A DNA stretch of 64,000 nt from contig NZ_JBHSCZ010000001.1 in NCBI RefSeq assembly GCF_042651465.1, positions 1,240,001 to 1,304,000 on the forward strand, given 5' to 3'. This DNA comes from Ferruginibacter yonginensis. GTDB taxonomy: Bacteria > Bacteroidota > Bacteroidia > Chitinophagales > Chitinophagaceae. The notes beneath the pieces were generated by a model. It saw nothing but the letters and a program-made list of their open reading frames with translations. It did not search any database and was not told the origin of the DNA. A program made the translations under genes and the position numbers. The stretch's first letter is position 1, and every line of letters starts with the position of its first letter. This document shows positions 54,840-64,000 of this stretch, in pieces.

Positions 54840-56225
54840 TTAGAATGATTTTAATAATGGTAGTTGTATGGTAACCGTTGTTCCAACATTGATTGCGGAA
54901 CGAACTGATATTTTACCTCTATGTAACTGTATAATATTGTTCGATAAAGGCATTCCAATACCAAAGCCATCATAGTTTTTTGTATTAGAAGCTCGGAAGA
55001 AAGGATCGTATATATTTTTTAACTCATATTGTGGTATACCAATACCACTATCTTTTATAATGATTTCGGCTAGTTGTTGTTGCACACTGAGTGCAATGCT
55101 TACAACATTATTATTTGAATATTTACATCCATTTAAAACAATATTACTAATAGCAATTTTTAATAAATCAGCATTACCTTTTATACTAACTGCCGCTTCA
55201 TCTGTAGGTAAATGTTCAAAATAAATTTTGATGTTGTTTTGTGGAAGTATAGCATCGCAATTATTTTTTACTTCAATAATCAATTCGTCAATACGTATGG
55301 TTTCCCATAACTGTTGTTTACCATCAAAGCCCGTTTGTGCCAAAGCTAATAGCCCCTTGGTTAGCTGTTGCAACTTTTCAGCCTGTGTAATAATTTGTTG
55401 TAAACTTTGTTGATAATGTGCTACAGAACGTTCTTTTGCCAAAGCTAAATCAGCCTCAGCAACTATGGCTGTAAGTGGCGTACGTAACTCATGTGAGGCA
55501 TTGCTTATAAAGTTATTTTGTATTTCAAAAGCAGCTTCTAACCTACCTAGCATTTCATTAAATGTACTCGTTAATTCTGCAATCTCATCTGAGCTATCTA
55601 ATTCTTTAAGGCGAAAATGCAACTTACCTTCACTGATACTTTTTACACTATTAATAACACTACGTATAGGCTCAAAAGTTTTTTTAGAAAAATACATGCC
55701 TACACTATAAATAATAAGTACCCCTGTTGTAAGTGAAAACAATTTAATAAATAACAAATATTGCATCATTTTATTACCATATTCATTGGTAGCAGAAGCT
55801 ACTACAATAATATCCGCATCTGCGTTTTTATAAAGAATACCAGCATAATTTACCCCCTTCATTTCATAAAAAACAGTAGCTCCTTTACGCTCTATAATAT
55901 CTTTAAAAAATGAAATAGGTAATGGCCTTGTGGCATTTGTTATGGTTTTATTTTTTAATGGCAGGGTAGCTACCTTAAAAAATACGGCTTCTTCTTTAGG
56001 TAATTTTTCAAGGTATTGTTGCTTTAATTGTTTAAAGGCTTCGGTAGATGTTGTAGCTTCATCAAAGGTTAATTTTGCAGCAATTTTTGCCCTTAATTCT
56101 AATCGCTTTTCAAAATCATTATTAGCAAATGACTTAACAAAAAAGTATACCGCTACATTTAGTATTAAGAAAATGGTTGCAGTTAGTACTGTAAAAAGTA
56201 TGGTGGTTTTGGTTTGTATTTTCAT
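54840..56225 (-). CDS. Sensor histidine kinase (HAMP-HisKA-HATPase)
   Basis: 461 residues. TM1 near 10-32 and TM2 near 155-180 border a periplasmic sensing domain; HAMP (SVKSISEGKLHFRLKEL), HisKA (FISNASHELRTPLTAIVAE, phospho-acceptor His) and HATPase_c (NIVLNGCKYSNN, DSGIGIP, GIGMPLSNNIIQLH) follow. The kinase starts eight bases after the stop of the OmpR-type regulator, so they form one two-component operon. The layout resembles metal- or envelope-stress-sensing kinases, but the signal is unknown. Confidence 0.93.
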   Translation of the reverse strand: MKIQTKTTILFTVLTATIFLILNVAVYFFVKSFANNDFEKRLELRAKIAAKLTFDEATTSTEAFKQLKQQYLEKLPKEEAVFFKVATLPLKNKTITNATRPLPISFFKDIIERKGATVFYEMKGVNYAGILYKNADADIIVVASATNEYGNKMMQYLLFIKLFSLTTGVLIIYSVGMYFSKKTFEPIRSVINSVKSISEGKLHFRLKELDSSDEIAELTSTFNEMLGRLEAAFEIQNNFISNASHELRTPLTAIVAEADLALAKERSVAHYQQSLQQIITQAEKLQQLTKGLLALAQTGFDGKQQLWETIRIDELIIEVKNNCDAILPQNNIKIYFEHLPTDEAAVSIKGNADLLKIAISNIVLNGCKYSNNNVVSIALSVQQQLAEIIIKDSGIGIPQYELKNIYDPFFRASNTKNYDGFGIGMPLSNNIIQLHRGKISVRSAINVGTTVTIQLPLLKSF

Positions 56226-56233
56226 GACAGCAT

Positions 56234-56911
56234 TTAAACTTTAAAGATGTAGCCCATACCCACCACTGTTTGTATAAATTTGGCTGCTTTATTAGTAGCT
56301 ATTTTTTTACGTAAATAATTTACATACACATCTACCACATTAGTACCCATATTAAAATCTATACCCCAAACTTTTTCCAATATTTCCATACGTGATACTA
56401 CCCTGTTTTTATTACGAACAAAAAATTCCAATAGTCTAAACTCGGTTGAAGTTAGTGCTACTTCACTACCATCTACCTCCACTACTTTATTGGTAAAATT
56501 TATAACCAACGTATCAAATTGAAATACATCATTTTCTTCTTTTGCCAATAAATGCTTCCTTCTATTGAGTGATTGTAGCCGAGCTTCTAATTCAATAAAC
56601 TTAAACGGCTTTACCAAGTAATCATCACCTCCACTATTTAAACCTAGTACCACATTTTCTGTAGTACCCAATGCCGTTAGAAATAAAATAGGCGTATGGT
56701 TGTTTTGCGACCTTAACTGTTTACATATTTCAATACCACTTATGCCCGGCAACATAATATCTAATATAATCACGTCAAATTGATTGTTATGAGCCATTTC
56801 TAAGCCTGTTACACCATCCAATGCTACCGATACACTTAATCCATTTTCTGATAATCCTTTATTGATTAAACTGGCAACACTAGGCTCATCTTCTACTAAT
56901 AATATTTTCAT
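56234..56911 (-). CDS. OmpR-family response regulator
   Basis: 225 residues. Receiver domain with the phospho-acceptor in FDVIILDIMLPGISG (about 50) and the KPF motif near 103, and a winged-helix output domain (LTSTEFRLLEFFVRNKNRVV, NVVDVYVNYLRKKI). It is the first gene of the two-component pair with the histidine kinase. Confidence 0.94.
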   Translation of the reverse strand: MKILLVEDEPSVASLINKGLSENGLSVSVALDGVTGLEMAHNNQFDVIILDIMLPGISGIEICKQLRSQNNHTPILFLTALGTTENVVLGLNSGGDDYLVKPFKFIELEARLQSLNRRKHLLAKEENDVFQFDTLVINFTNKVVEVDGSEVALTSTEFRLLEFFVRNKNRVVSRMEILEKVWGIDFNMGTNVVDVYVNYLRKKIATNKAAKFIQTVVGMGYIFKV

Positions 56912-57005
56912 TGAATATAATTTAATACACTAGGCACACTGTGTAAATTTAATCAATAATAGCGTTGCATCATGCACCAACATTTGCCTTTACAGGTAAC
57001 CAATA

Positions 57006-57515
57006 TTACAAGTGATTTATTGTAGCCAGTTCAGCTGCATTCAATGTATCGAGGTAATAACGTTTGTATAAGCAGATGGTATGCTCATCAATAATATCAA
57101 TTAAGTTTTTAAAAGAGGCAGTTGTAGTGGGCTTAATAATGAGTATAGGTTCACGTTTGATGCTGTTGGCTGCCTTCATTTTATTTGATAATAATGCACG
57201 TATACCTGTTGCTGAATAATCAGTTCTTTTTATAACGGCAGTTGCAAAATTACCTTCATAATAATAAACAACGTTATTGGCTGTTGGTATTATTGTAATG
57301 GCACAACTTTCACAAATAAGGTCATTTACATCAATCACAGTATCATTGGGGCTTACCATATCCATTGCCTTTGGTTGAGCCATAGATGTAGTGAAAACAA
57401 AAAAAGTAATTAATAAAAATCCCAAATCTACCATAGGGGTTAAATCTACCCTAGTTGCTTTTTTATGAAACTTTTTATTGGGTTGCTTTCTTTCGGAGCT
57501 GATATTTTCTGCCAT
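57006..57515 (-). CDS. ExbD/TolR biopolymer transport protein (third copy)
   Basis: 169 residues. The single TM segment with the functional Asp is in VDLTPMVDLGFLLITFFVFT, as in the other ExbD copies. It differs from them by the ESC motif in DLICESCAITI, giving two Cys three residues apart. It is separated from the tonB gene by a hairpin terminator, so it probably has its own promoter. ExbD proteins energise TonB using the proton gradient. Confidence 0.9.
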   Translation of the reverse strand: MAENISSERKQPNKKFHKKATRVDLTPMVDLGFLLITFFVFTTSMAQPKAMDMVSPNDTVIDVNDLICESCAITIIPTANNVVYYYEGNFATAVIKRTDYSATGIRALLSNKMKAANSIKREPILIIKPTTTASFKNLIDIIDEHTICLYKRYYLDTLNAAELATINHL

Positions 57516-57571
57516 AATAGTTGTTTATTATGGGATGATGTTCACCATTAAATTCCACACCGTTACACAAT

Positions 57572-57604
57572 AAAAAAAGCTACCTCAAATGAGATAGCTT
57601 TTTT
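57572..57604 (-). terminator. Hairpin terminator after tonB
   Basis: Read on the minus strand: AAGCTATCTC pairs with GAGGTAGCTT around a 4-base loop with one mismatch, followed by a T run (A run on the plus strand at 57572-57578). Confidence 0.8.
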
Positions 57605-57624
57605 ATTATTTTTAAATGAAGTGA

Positions 57625-58455
57625 TTATTCTTCTGTTACAACGAAACTAATTGGTTGTCTACGGTAAGCCTTTACAATGTTACCATTTTGTTGTGCTGGT
57701 TTCCATTTAGGACCTTTCTTAATTACCCTGATAGCTTCTTGTTCCATACCATAACCAACAGATGTTTCAGGAGTCACGTCACTGATACTACCATCTTTAG
57801 CCACAATAAAGCGAACTACTACAGTGTAAGTACCAGCTGGTGCACTATTATCAGAAGCCACTTGACCATTCAAGTTTTTTCTAAGATAATTACCCCAAGC
57901 TCCTTGTCCACCAGGGTACTCAGCTTCAATTTCTACTTTTGTAAAAATCTTATCTTCTTCTACCGCTTGTGTTGGTACTTCAACCGCTTTCGAGTTATCT
58001 TCTACCGGTGCTTGTACAATTTGTTTGGTATTATCTACTTCTACAGTTTTTGTACTAATCGCCGCATCATCTTCAATTTCCTTGATTTTTTCATCAGGTT
58101 TGACCTCTTCATCTTTTACAATTTTTGGAGGTGTAAATTGAATTTGTTTGATTTCCGGCGGTGGCGGTGGCGTTGGTGGCGGTGGTGGTGGCGGTGGTGG
58201 AGGTGGTTCATCTTTTTTCACTTCTGCCATTTCGGTATCCTGTACATCTAATAATGAGGCATCCTTTTTTTCGCCCAACTTATTGGCCAAAACAGAACCT
58301 ATTAAAAGTAATAGTACTAAAGATCCAACCGCAATCATAGCTTTCGCTATACGACCGTTGTAGGTCTTTCTTAATTCATAAGCACCATACGCTTTATTCT
58401 TTCCTTCGAAAAGGATGTCCAAAAAATCGGCGCTTAATATTTTGTTGATGTCCAT
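57625..58455 (-). CDS. tonB: TonB-family energy-transducing protein
   Basis: 276 residues. A short cytoplasmic N-terminus (KNKAYGAYELRK, as in Bacteroidota TonB), one TM segment (about 37-59), a Pro-rich linker (EPPPPPPPPPPPTPPPPP, about 80-100) and a C-terminal TonB domain (GNYLRKNL, YTVVVRFIVAKDGS, GPKWKPAQQNG) follow. It spans the periplasm to drive TonB-dependent outer-membrane receptors. It is the last member of the exbB-exbD-exbD-tonB operon. Confidence 0.94.
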   Translation of the reverse strand: MDINKILSADFLDILFEGKNKAYGAYELRKTYNGRIAKAMIAVGSLVLLLLIGSVLANKLGEKKDASLLDVQDTEMAEVKKDEPPPPPPPPPPPTPPPPPEIKQIQFTPPKIVKDEEVKPDEKIKEIEDDAAISTKTVEVDNTKQIVQAPVEDNSKAVEVPTQAVEEDKIFTKVEIEAEYPGGQGAWGNYLRKNLNGQVASDNSAPAGTYTVVVRFIVAKDGSISDVTPETSVGYGMEQEAIRVIKKGPKWKPAQQNGNIVKAYRRQPISFVVTEE

Positions 58456-58504
58456 AATAAAATTATTTTATAATAAGATGCAGTACTTGTTGAAATTCCA
58501 CAAA

Positions 58505-59053
58505 TTATTGTATACCATTTGCTTGTTCTGTTGCTTGAATTAATTTCTTTTCTGTATCAGAAATTTTATCTTCAGCATAGTGACCAGGTTTTACCCCACA
58601 AATGGTCATTTCATCTAAAATGTTGATAGCATTTTTAAAGGTTGACTTATCATCAGATTTAATTACATACATCAAATCGTCTTCTGGTGTACTTTTCTTT
58701 TTATCTGTTATAATTTGTCTTACATCTTTAAAATTGGTGCTTTTAAATTGCTCTGAAATTTTGTTAGGATCTAACTGACCAAAGTAGTAATAAACTTGAT
58801 CTGCCTTACCTAATAAAATTGTCATTGCACCTGATTCTTTTACTTTCACTTGTTCATCTTTACTATCCTTTGGTTCGTTCATATTCATGGCCGTTGATTG
58901 GCTCATGGTGGTAGTAAATACGAAGAAGGTAATTAACAAGAAACCTAAATCAACCATTGGTGTTAAATCAACCCTCGTTGATTTTTTTACCGCTTTTTTT
59001 ACGCCGGGTCCTTTTTTATGGCCGCCACCCGACGAAGTATCCATTTCTGCCAT
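58505..59053 (-). CDS. exbD: ExbD/TolR biopolymer transport protein (second copy)
   Basis: 182 residues. Basic cytoplasmic N-terminus (HKKGPGVKKAVKKSTRVD), TM helix with the conserved Asp (LTPMVDLGFLLITFFVFTTT), and a periplasmic domain. It follows the first exbD gene by 26 bases in the same operon and precedes tonB. Confidence 0.94.
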   Translation of the reverse strand: MAEMDTSSGGGHKKGPGVKKAVKKSTRVDLTPMVDLGFLLITFFVFTTTMSQSTAMNMNEPKDSKDEQVKVKESGAMTILLGKADQVYYYFGQLDPNKISEQFKSTNFKDVRQIITDKKKSTPEDDLMYVIKSDDKSTFKNAINILDEMTICGVKPGHYAEDKISDTEKKLIQATEQANGIQ

Positions 59054-59079
59054 GTCAATATAATTTTATGTGTAACGAA

Positions 59080-59739
59080 TTATTTTTCTCCGCCGCCACT
59101 TGCCGCTTGTTTAGCTAACTCAGAGCCAGCAGGCGGTGCAGCACCATTTGTTACAATTCTAAATTTAAAAATATCATTTGCTTTAAAGGCATCTTTAATA
59201 CTCTTGAATGAAGGGTACAATGCATCATTGTCACCTTTCACCAAAAGCATTTCTTGTAGTTCCCTCATATCGCCACCTGCATACACATTGGTCACACTTT
59301 TAATCCAATCTTTCATTTCGTTATTAGTGCTATCGGTTGGTATACCGGGCATTCTTACAGGATCTAACTCTCTACCTGAAGCCAATGTACTTTTAATGGT
59401 ACCTAATGGTTGACCAATGAATGGTTGTTTACCCCAAGCTTGCAATTCTGCAGGTGATAAACCCAAACCTTTGGTTAAGTTTACGTTGGCTAGAATATCA
59501 GCTTTCTTAGTATCATCACCTAGCATTAAAAAGGCTTTACCTTCTTTTGTTAAGGTTACTAATATAGCTTTATCTGGCGCTACTTTACTTGATACCGAAT
59601 TAGGTGTTTTTACAGCTAACACTTCTGGCGGCTTTTGTTTGGTTGCCAATATAAAAAACGACAACAACAAAAACGCCACATCGCACATCGCTGTCATGTC
59701 AACAGCAGTGCTCTTTCTTGGTATTTTAACTTTTGGCAT
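59080..59739 (-). CDS. exbD: ExbD/TolR biopolymer transport protein (first copy)
   Basis: 219 residues. MPKVKIPRKSTAVDMTAMCD starts the protein; the TM segment with the functional Asp is VDMTAMCDVAFLLLSFFIL. The periplasmic domain is longer than in the second copy, and the C-terminus is Gly/Ala rich (QAASGGGEK). It belongs between exbB and the second exbD. Confidence 0.93.
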   Translation of the reverse strand: MPKVKIPRKSTAVDMTAMCDVAFLLLSFFILATKQKPPEVLAVKTPNSVSSKVAPDKAILVTLTKEGKAFLMLGDDTKKADILANVNLTKGLGLSPAELQAWGKQPFIGQPLGTIKSTLASGRELDPVRMPGIPTDSTNNEMKDWIKSVTNVYAGGDMRELQEMLLVKGDNDALYPSFKSIKDAFKANDIFKFRIVTNGAAPPAGSELAKQAASGGGEK

Positions 59740-59795
59740 GTAATTGATTTTTATTGTTTTACTTAAGATGCATTACTGCATAAATTCCACACCAA

Positions 59796-60653
59796 TTATT
59801 TGTATAATGATGCAAATGATTGTGTTAAAGTAAAACCTGATTCATCAATACCGTAAGTGATACCATCAATTTTTGTAGTAAACATGTTATAGAAAATGAT
59901 AGCGATTGCTGAGGTACCAATACCTAAAGCGGTGTTGTATAACGCCTCAGAAATACCTTGTGATAATTTACCAGCAGCAGCACCACCACCACTATCTTCA
60001 CCTAATGCAGAGAATGAACGAATCATACCCATTACCGTACCTAATAAACCTAATAAGGTTGCTACTGATGCGATGGTTGATAAGAACACTAAGTTTTTCT
60101 CTAACATTGGTAATTCTAATGAAGTTGCTTCTTCTACTTCTTTTTGAATTGCCATTACTTTTTGATCAGTACTTAATTCATTGTTAGTAGTCATTTCTTT
60201 GTAACGGTGCAAACCAGCTTTCATTACATTACCTACGCTACCTTTTTGTTTGTCGCACTCAGCTAAAGCTGCATCAACATTTTTATTTGCTAAATGATAT
60301 TGCACTTTGCGGATAAAATCAGCGTTACTTGAAGTACCACCAGCTTTTGCAATAGTTAAAAAACGCTCAATTACAAACGTTAATACGGTTAACATACAAC
60401 CAATCAAAATAGGTACAATAATACCACCTTGATACATTTTGTAAAGACCGCCTTTTGCGCCTTCTCTTTCTGGCCAAAAGCCATTACCTACAGCTGTTTC
60501 AAAATGAGAGGCATCTCCCAAAACAAAACGCCAAATGATGTACCCAACAACTACGCATAACAATGGAGCTAACCATGAAATTGAATTGCCAGATTTTTTT
60601 GCTTGTACGGATGTTACCGGTTTTACTGTTGCAGTTGGTCTAACGTCTGCCAT
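59796..60653 (-). CDS. exbB: MotA/TolQ/ExbB proton channel family protein
   Basis: 285 residues from the ATG at 60653 (MADVRPTATVKPVTSVQ); an in-frame upstream start would add 34 hydrophobic residues without family support. Three TM segments occur; the C-terminal pair (NLVFLSTIASVATLLGLLGT and ALYNTALGIGTSAIAIIFYN) carries the channel residues. The first gene of the TonB energising operon; its product forms the pentamer that conducts protons with ExbD. Confidence 0.92.
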   Translation of the reverse strand: MADVRPTATVKPVTSVQAKKSGNSISWLAPLLCVVVGYIIWRFVLGDASHFETAVGNGFWPEREGAKGGLYKMYQGGIIVPILIGCMLTVLTFVIERFLTIAKAGGTSSNADFIRKVQYHLANKNVDAALAECDKQKGSVGNVMKAGLHRYKEMTTNNELSTDQKVMAIQKEVEEATSLELPMLEKNLVFLSTIASVATLLGLLGTVMGMIRSFSALGEDSGGGAAAGKLSQGISEALYNTALGIGTSAIAIIFYNMFTTKIDGITYGIDESGFTLTQSFASLYK

Positions 60654-60884
60654 AAAATTCAAGTTTTTGTAAGTGAAATTTAAAAATGTTTGTGATAAAA
60701 AAACAACTAACAAATTGTTTAAAAACAAAATGCCCCTCTTTATGTGGAGGCACAAGTTAATAAAATATTTGAAAGAATTTCTAAGGGTTAAAAATATTTT
60801 ATTTTATTGAAAATAAAAATATTTTTTGCTTTAATAAATTATAAATCTTTTTTGGTTGTATTTGATTTTCAATTATATACATTG

Positions 60885-60904
60885 AATTTCAAACGTTTGA
60901 AATT
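60885..60904. promoter_or_regulatory. Perfect 20-bp palindrome upstream of exbB
   Basis: AATTTCAAACGTTTGAAATT is a perfect palindrome with a central CG, as in LacI/PurR-type operators. It lies in the 296-base gap between the ABC permease stop and the exbB start, about 230 bases upstream of exbB. A regulator is not encoded nearby, so an operator role is an inference. Confidence 0.45.
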
Positions 60905-60949
60905 TTATATGTTCCAACATTGTATTTTAATAATTAATAAAATAAAAAA

Positions 60950-62230
60950 TTATTCATAACGCAATGCCACAATAGGATCTAATTTACTTGCTTTTACAGC
61001 AGGCAAAAGTCCTGCCAATAATCCCACTAGCGTACAAGTTATTACTGCAATACCGATCCACATCCATGGTACTACAAAGCCTGTTTTAAAAATGATCGCA
61101 ACAATATTACCAACTAGTATTCCTAAAATAATACCAACTACTGCACCTAATAAACTAATGATTACACTTTCAAAAAGAAACTGTGTACGAATATCATTTC
61201 GTGTAGCGCCCAATGCTTTGGTTAAACCAATTTCTTTAGTACGTTCGTTTACTGCAACCAGCATGATGTTCATCAATCCGATAGCGGCACCAATTAAAGT
61301 AATAAATGCAATACCGATGGTTCCCTTCTCTAAAAAGCCTAAGTTGGTTAATAATGATTGAGCAATGCTATCGCTTTTATCAATAAAAAAATTATCATCA
61401 TCTTTAACACTTAATCTTCGTATAGGCCTAAACGTTGCTGTTGCTTCACCTACGGCTAAATCCATCAACTTTAAATCACTCACCATTATGGCAACAGTAT
61501 ATGATGATGCTTGTGTAGCATATTGACGTCTGATATTATTTACAGTTGTAATAACGATTCTGCTTGTATTAAAAAATGCACTACTCGATTTTTCTTCTAA
61601 CACTGCGATAACCCTAAATGGTATGTGATCAACATTAATAACTGCATCAATCGCTTTAGCATTGTTATCAGGAAAAAGTTTTTGTGCAACACCACTACCT
61701 ATTACGCATACGTTACGACCAGCACTAACTTCCGCTGGCGTAAAGTTGCGGCCATACAAAATTTTATACCCATTTAATTCTAAATAATTTTCATCGCCAC
61801 CAAATACACTCACATCAGGATTTGTTTTTTTTGAACCAGCATTCACCACAATATTATTGGTACCTCTTAAAGCAATACCCACTTTTGCTCCAGGAAAATT
61901 AAAACGATCTTTAAACAACCTTGCTTCATCAAATGAAATGGGAATACCGTTGTTTGATTTTTTTTCTTTTTGACCGGCTTTTGTTTTGGTTGTTGCACCA
62001 CCACGTCCACCTCCAAAATTGATATTTCTATCTTTATACCTTATACCAAAAGAGTTTGCTCCCATAGTTGAAAAACTATTGGTTAAACCAAGACTAGCAG
62101 CTTTAATTGCAGTGATAATTAATATCAATGCAAAAATGCCTAAAGCCATAATAATAATAGTAATGGCAGTACGAAGTTTATTACCTTTTACATTTTTCCA
62201 CGAAAGTGCCAATGAATCTCTATTAGTCAT
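60950..62230 (-). CDS. ABC transporter permease (MacB/FtsX family)
   Basis: 426 residues. N-terminal TM (about 18-40), a MacB-type periplasmic core domain, and three C-terminal TM segments with the FtsX motif (GIGIAFITLIGAAIGLMNIM, ERTKEIGLTKALGATRNDIR). A Gly-rich, Lys-rich insert (GGGRGGATTKTKAGQKEKKS) follows the first TM. It ends LDPIVALRYE, the usual permease end. It probably exports lipoproteins or small molecules; the ATPase gene is not next to it. Confidence 0.93.
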   Translation of the reverse strand: MTNRDSLALSWKNVKGNKLRTAITIIIMALGIFALILIITAIKAASLGLTNSFSTMGANSFGIRYKDRNINFGGGRGGATTKTKAGQKEKKSNNGIPISFDEARLFKDRFNFPGAKVGIALRGTNNIVVNAGSKKTNPDVSVFGGDENYLELNGYKILYGRNFTPAEVSAGRNVCVIGSGVAQKLFPDNNAKAIDAVINVDHIPFRVIAVLEEKSSSAFFNTSRIVITTVNNIRRQYATQASSYTVAIMVSDLKLMDLAVGEATATFRPIRRLSVKDDDNFFIDKSDSIAQSLLTNLGFLEKGTIGIAFITLIGAAIGLMNIMLVAVNERTKEIGLTKALGATRNDIRTQFLFESVIISLLGAVVGIILGILVGNIVAIIFKTGFVVPWMWIGIAVITCTLVGLLAGLLPAVKASKLDPIVALRYE

Positions 62231-62389
62231 TTTTATGATTGTAGGTTAAAGGTAATACGCTACTTCAATATAAAGTGTAAGATTTTATAGACGGTAATGA
62301 TGTAAATTGATGATTATTGTAACAAGCAAAGAAATGATCTTTTACATTTAAAAACAAGAGATTACTATTTTAGTTAAAATCTATATTTA

Positions 62390-64000
62390 TTAATGTTTAA
62401 CTAAAGGCTTTTCATTCAGAGAGTTGCGCATTAAATAGGTGATTACTTTGTGCTCAAGCCAATGATGTAATGGCAATAAAAAACCTATAATAACAATTTT
62501 AATTAGTAGCAGTGGCAAAGGTTCACCATGTGTTAAAGCATGTAATTGATGATCAATTAATAATATTATAAATTCAAATAATAATATAAATGATAAAAAG
62601 CCTAGTGCTCTTATAAACCAAGGCTTTACTTTAAACTTACCCATTGCAGCTAAAGCTATAAACAAAAACAATATAAAACCTACAATACCCATGTATTGTA
62701 AGTTATTTCTTCTTTCAGTTTTCAGTTGCTTTTCCAATGCCTCTCTTTCGTTTCGTTTATTTTCAATATCTATTTCAACGCCTAATAAATCATTCGCCTT
62801 CTGTTGCTTGTTGATGCTGTCATTTATACTAAAAAGTAATAACTTATTCAACACCTCTTTTTCTTTGTTTCCTGCTTTTATATACATTGAATCTAAGTAT
62901 TCATAACAACTTTTTTCAAAGGATAGGCTTTGCATTTTTTTGGCTATCAAAACATTCTCTTCAAAATATTTTGCAGCTTCCATGTACTTTTTATTTTGTT
63001 CTAAATAATAAGCATATGATTGGTTCCAATTTAATACAGCACTTAAATTATTGGGGCTTATTTACGTTTTAGACAGCTGTAAATAATAATAGGCACTATC
63101 GTAAATTTTATCAACCGTAAAAATGACTCCTTTTAATCTATACAATTCGTATTGCATACCATACTTTTCATAATCTTGCAATAACTCTTTATTTTGCCTG
63201 ATAAATGCAGGTAATTTTTTTAAGTCTTCTTGACTGATGATACTACTTTCAGCAGACAAAGTGTACTGCTTATAAAAACTACTTACCTTTTCTTTTTGTT
63301 TTAAAATGTTTAAATATTCCCTTGCTGATGCAAAATCTTTTTCACTTAAATATAAAGAAATTAAACTTTGGTAAATACTGAGTTCTTGGGTACTATCTTT
63401 TAACCTAAAGGAAGTGTTTAAACTTTTTTGGTAATAATCTTTAGCCTTTTCATTTTGCCCCACTTTTACGTAAAAATCACCAATACGTTTTTGAATAAGA
63501 CTCTGCAGTTTATCATCTTTTAAAATTTCAGCAAGATTGAGTGCATGCATATATTTTTTAAAGGCAGTAAGGTTTTCATCTTTCTGCATTAAGGTATTGG
63601 CATGTGAAACTTCACAAAATATGATGATAGAGTCACTCTTTGAAAGTGCTGCATAACTAGAAGCTTCATCATTAAACTTGAGTGCTTCCGTAATATTGCC
63701 TTCATTGCGATAGGTTACAGCTTTTCGAACCAATAGTATGGCAACATTTTTATTTAATTGGGCTTCTTTACCAATTTTTAACCCTTTCTCAATGGCGCTT
63801 AAAGCCAAAGCCCTTCTTTCTGGTGTTGGAAAACTATTCCATTGATCAACAATTTTTATGCAATAATCAGTAATGATTGCTCTGTCACGACTTTGATCTG
63901 CAGTAAAAATAACTTTATTAATATACTCCGTTTCTTTAACAGGATTTTGTGCAGTGTAGAGTTTTGCAATACTTAAATATGCATCGCAGGTAGTATTAAC
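62390..64000 (-). pseudogene. TPR protein with C-terminal TM region, interrupted by an in-frame stop (5' end outside window)
   Basis: Two frames, 63062-63808 and 62390-62983, lie in the same reading frame (825 bases, 275 codons, between their first codons) and are joined by an uninterrupted coding sequence except for one TAA at 63062-63064. The frame remains open from 63808 to the window edge, with a protein-like sequence (DQWNSFPTPERRAL). The part before the stop ends YLQLSKT and the part after it continues ISPNNLSAVLNWNQSYAYYL, a regular TPR. The last about 100 residues have several TM segments (MGIVGFILFLFIALAAMGKF, LPLLLIKIVIIGFLLPLHHW) typical of a Bacteroidota TPR/membrane family. It is either a recent nonsense mutation (one base from CAA or AAA), a sequencing error, or a readthrough site. 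Confidence 0.8.

Noticed and set aside
57655..58251. Antisense frame opposite tonB
   Set aside because: It mirrors the Pro-rich linker of tonB; the Trp/Gly-rich translation is an artefact of the GGTGGCGGT repeat.
1..64000. tRNA, rRNA or transposase gene
   Set aside because: I looked for tRNA T-loop and rRNA-like conserved stretches and for transposase motifs on both strands and saw none that I could support.

Overview
The window is low-GC DNA from a member of the Bacteroidota, most likely the family Chitinophagaceae. The evidence is a PorP/SprF protein next to a large PKD protein with a gliding-motility C-terminal domain (type IX secretion hallmarks), an ExbB-ExbD-ExbD-TonB cluster, large RHS/YD-repeat surface proteins with a DUF6443-like N-terminus, promoter-like TAnnTTTG boxes and weak or absent Shine-Dalgarno sequences. 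The family assignment is inference. I saw no rRNA, tRNA or CRISPR array.

Positions 1-29.7 kb are mostly core genome: the end of a Nif3-family gene, a zinc-ribbon coiled-coil protein, a VWA protein, hpt, a glucosaminidase/LysM protein, an O-methyltransferase, a sodium:solute symporter, a LOG-family hydrolase, a GlcD-like oxidase, the type IX pair, recG, a DEAD-box helicase and a CvfB-like S1 protein. The complete high-affinity K+ uptake operon follows, all on the minus strand: two unlisted microORFs, kdpF, kdpA, kdpB, kdpC, a porin, a short KdpD sensor and a separate histidine kinase. A sigma-54 activator sits directly upstream and a good -24/-12 promoter precedes the first microORF, so this operon appears to be run by an NtrC-type regulator rather than by KdpE.

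Positions 29.7-51.8 kb are accessory. About 190-bp tandem duplications carrying the same 15-bp-armed palindrome flank (30.0-30.4 kb and 36.3-36.6 kb) a small island with a hypothetical protein, a predicted outer-membrane protein and a kinase-TPR pair. Next comes a compact five-gene minus-strand operon: a coiled-coil/beta-barrel outer-membrane protein, a 1330-residue YD-repeat protein with a DUF5977-like tail, a glutathione-peroxidase-fold protein that has lost its catalytic residues, a 1477-residue RHS protein ending in a predicted HExxH metallopeptidase toxin, and a small secreted candidate immunity protein. Divergent from it are two unknown genes followed by three genes that look like a phage-type lysis set: an enzyme with a YkuD-like His...AGC motif, a two-TM holin-like protein and a TM/coiled-coil/TM spanin-like protein. 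Strong terminators separate parts of this set. I propose that the lysis set and the RHS operon form a release module, comparable to type 10 secretion; this is the most interesting hypothesis in the window.

Positions 51.8-64 kb return to core genome: mnmE, a bestrophin-like channel, a universal stress protein, a two-component pair, three exbD genes with tonB and exbB, an ABC permease, and at the right edge a TPR/membrane-protein gene split by a single in-frame TAA at 63062-63064.
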